A program made the position numbers and the translations under genes. From contig JAILIO010000148.1 of assembly GCA_024695225.1 (NCBI GenBank), positions 1-15,292 on the forward strand: 15,292 nt of DNA, written 5' to 3'. This DNA comes from Lachnospiraceae bacterium. Lineage in GTDB: Bacteria > Bacillota > Clostridia > Lachnospirales > Lachnospiraceae. Below the pieces are notes generated by a model, which was not told where the DNA came from, did not search any database, and worked only from the letters and a program-made list of their open reading frames with translations. Below, piece by piece: positions 14,006-15,292 of the stretch. The first letter of the stretch is position 1, and each line of letters starts with the position of its first letter.

Positions 14006-15069
14006 GAGGGGGAATAAAAGCTTATGACCGTTCCCGGGGTCACTCCGCCATCTGTCCCCTCTTCCTCACCGCCGTACTGCCAAAGCTGATACTCATAAGG
14101 AAAATAAGGTTTTGCGCTGTGATCGCGCACATATTTCCTGTATTCATCAAGTTCTGTCATATCCAGTCTCAGGATGAAGTCTGATATAGTCCCTCCGATC
14201 ATCGGGACATATCCCTCTTCTTCCAGCCTTCCTGCGAAGGTCTCACACAATTCGGAGGCCAGGGTTATATCTCTCTTTCCCCCTACCAGCCCCTTGCCCG
14301 GGATAAATATGACAGGATAGGTTATATCCTCCCTGTATGGTTCGATCTCGCTTATGACAAATTCAGCCTCTTCCAAAACTTCTTCAGCATCCGATGCGGA
14401 TGATATAAATGATATGCCGATCTGCAGTCCCATGGCTGCAGCCTGCTCCATATTCTCCTCAAATGCCTCGTCGGTGTACAGTTCCCCGGTTCCGGTCTCT
14501 CTGTATCCCACTCTTACAATGGCAAAGTTCTTTCCCTTTGACAGTTCTTCCCAGGAAGAGATCTCCGTATTCTCTGACACATCAACTCCGTACACGCATC
14601 TGCCTGCCGTGCCCCTATACACCGGCGCAGTGCCGCTCCCGCTGTAAAAATCCGCAGGATCATAGGGGCTCATGCCCAAATTGTTATTTACCGCCGCAAA
14701 CCTGTAGGTGCCGTTGTCATCCACGATCAGATCATCGCTGTAAAGTTTTCTCAAAACCGGCAGGAAATCATTCTTGTTCTGAAGGGCCGACCGGAGTTCC
14801 TTTAATACCGCTTCCCTGCCCATCTGCTCCCCTGATTCGGAAGCTCTTTCCACCATCCTCTGTGCTTCCTCATGGGTCAGCATGACAGTTTCCTCCTCTG
14901 CGCTTTCGGAGGAGGACTCAGCACTTTCAGACTCTGAAGACCCGGCCATGCTCATCCTGACCACCATCACAATGGAAAATAAAAGCGACAGGAATGTGAC
15001 TGCGCACAAAGCAATGGTGATGACAAGTGCCTTTCTCAGCGGATTCTTTTTCCCCGAACTTTCAGTCAC
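14002..15069 (-). CDS. Membrane-anchored GH25 (lysozyme)-like protein lacking the catalytic DxE
   Basis: 355 residues. Short cytoplasmic N-terminus, one membrane helix (about 13-38), a Ser/Glu-rich linker (43-60), a helical region (64-110), then a GH25-like domain from about 158. GVDVSE (161-166) keeps the first family aspartate. The strand where muramidases read PVVLDVE reads PVIFIPG (252-258), so both members of the DxE pair are gone (I256 and G258). The final VDLN-type aspartate is also missing. The rest of the fold is recognisable (FAIVRVGYRE, AAAMGLQIGISFISSA, YEYQLWQYG). It is probably a non-catalytic, wall-facing protein. GTG start sharing one base with the preceding TAG, AAAGGG 10 nt upstream. 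A frameshift may have truncated the end. Confidence 0.78.
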   Translation of the reverse strand: MTESSGKKNPLRKALVITIALCAVTFLSLLFSIVMVVRMSMAGSSESESAESSSESAEEETVMLTHEEAQRMVERASESGEQMGREAVLKELRSALQNKNDFLPVLRKLYSDDLIVDDNGTYRFAAVNNNLGMSPYDPADFYSGSGTAPVYRGTAGRCVYGVDVSENTEISSWEELSKGKNFAIVRVGYRETGTGELYTDEAFEENMEQAAAMGLQIGISFISSASDAEEVLEEAEFVISEIEPYREDITYPVIFIPGKGLVGGKRDITLASELCETFAGRLEEEGYVPMIGGTISDFILRLDMTELDEYRKYVRDHSAKPYFPYEYQLWQYGGEEEGTDGGVTPGTVISFYSPS

Positions 15070-15292
15070 TATATGGTAGCCCTTTCCAGACGGGGAGAAT
15101 ATCCTTCTTTTGTGAGACTGTCCACGATCTGCTGTTTATGCTCGGTTCCGTAAGCCTCAAGCGTTATCTTAAGTTCCACCGCCGCCTGCCTGTTTATGGA
15201 CACAAACTGGTTATGCTCAAGCCTTATCACGTTCCCGTTTTCAGCTGCGATCACCCCGGCGACCCGCTGCAGTTCTCCGGGCCTGTCAGGCA
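15069..15292 (-). CDS. ilvA: Threonine ammonia-lyase, C-terminal ACT domain (gene enters from outside the window)
   Basis: The last 73 residues of a longer gene; the PLP-binding catalytic domain lies beyond 15292. The visible part reads PDRPGELQRVAGVIAAENG and continues with VIRLEHNQF, the ACT-domain pattern at the C-terminus of clostridial threonine dehydratases, and ends SPRLERATI before TAG. These enzymes deaminate threonine to 2-oxobutyrate for isoleucine synthesis or catabolism; the ACT domain is the usual allosteric site. Another ACT-domain protein cannot be fully excluded because the catalytic domain is not visible. Its stop overlaps the GTG of the GH25-like gene by one base. Confidence 0.75.
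   Translation of the reverse strand, partial: PDRPGELQRVAGVIAAENGNVIRLEHNQFVSINRQAAVELKITLEAYGTEHKQQIVDSLTKEGYSPRLERATI

Overview
The window is a dense bacterial housekeeping region in which every credible gene lies on the minus strand, so transcription runs from high to low coordinates. Gene content and order (ffh-rpsP-khpA-rimM-trmD-rplS, then signal peptidase-rbgA-rnhB-ylqG/ylqH-like pair-yraN) match the Bacillota version of this locus. The TM-anchored GH25-like protein, the FliK/FlhB-like pair and the roughly 50% GC by eye suggest a clostridial, probably Lachnospiraceae-like, organism. The family-level placement is inference.

Layout in transcription order. (1) 15292-15069: the last 73 residues of a probable threonine ammonia-lyase (ACT domain). 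It overlaps by one base a membrane-anchored GH25-like protein (15069-14002) that has lost the catalytic DxE pair. (2) 13871-10327: ffh, rpsP, khpA, rimM, trmD and rplS, a protein-targeting, ribosome and tRNA-modification operon. It may have its own promoter at 14005-13977, and it ends in a strong intrinsic terminator at 10312-10282. (3) 10138-5312: after a spacer with 23-bp tandem repeats come two different type I signal peptidase genes flanking rbgA, then rnhB, then a FliK-like protein and a stand-alone FlhB C-domain protein. (4) 5311-5072: a 240-bp spacer filled with a 17-bp minisatellite. (5) 5071-1: yraN (apparently with an ATA start codon), der, gpsA, a membrane GGDEF/EAL-type protein with both active sites altered, and the first 127 codons of tyrS.

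The theme is translation and secretion. Three translation or targeting GTPases (Ffh, RbgA, Der), the ribosomal proteins S16 and L19, RimM and KhpA serve ribosome assembly and the signal recognition particle. The signal peptidases process exported proteins. GpsA feeds phospholipid synthesis. Most junctions after the terminator are overlaps or gaps of at most 21 bp, so lepB through tyrS is probably one long transcript, interrupted only by the minisatellite spacer.

No rRNA, tRNA, CRISPR array, transposon or phage gene was seen. No gene-free stretch exceeds 300 bases. The most unusual items are the ATA start of yraN next to the 17/34-bp minisatellite, the 23-bp repeats before the first signal peptidase gene, the catalytically altered GH25-like and EAL proteins, and a possible frameshift at the end of the GH25-like gene.
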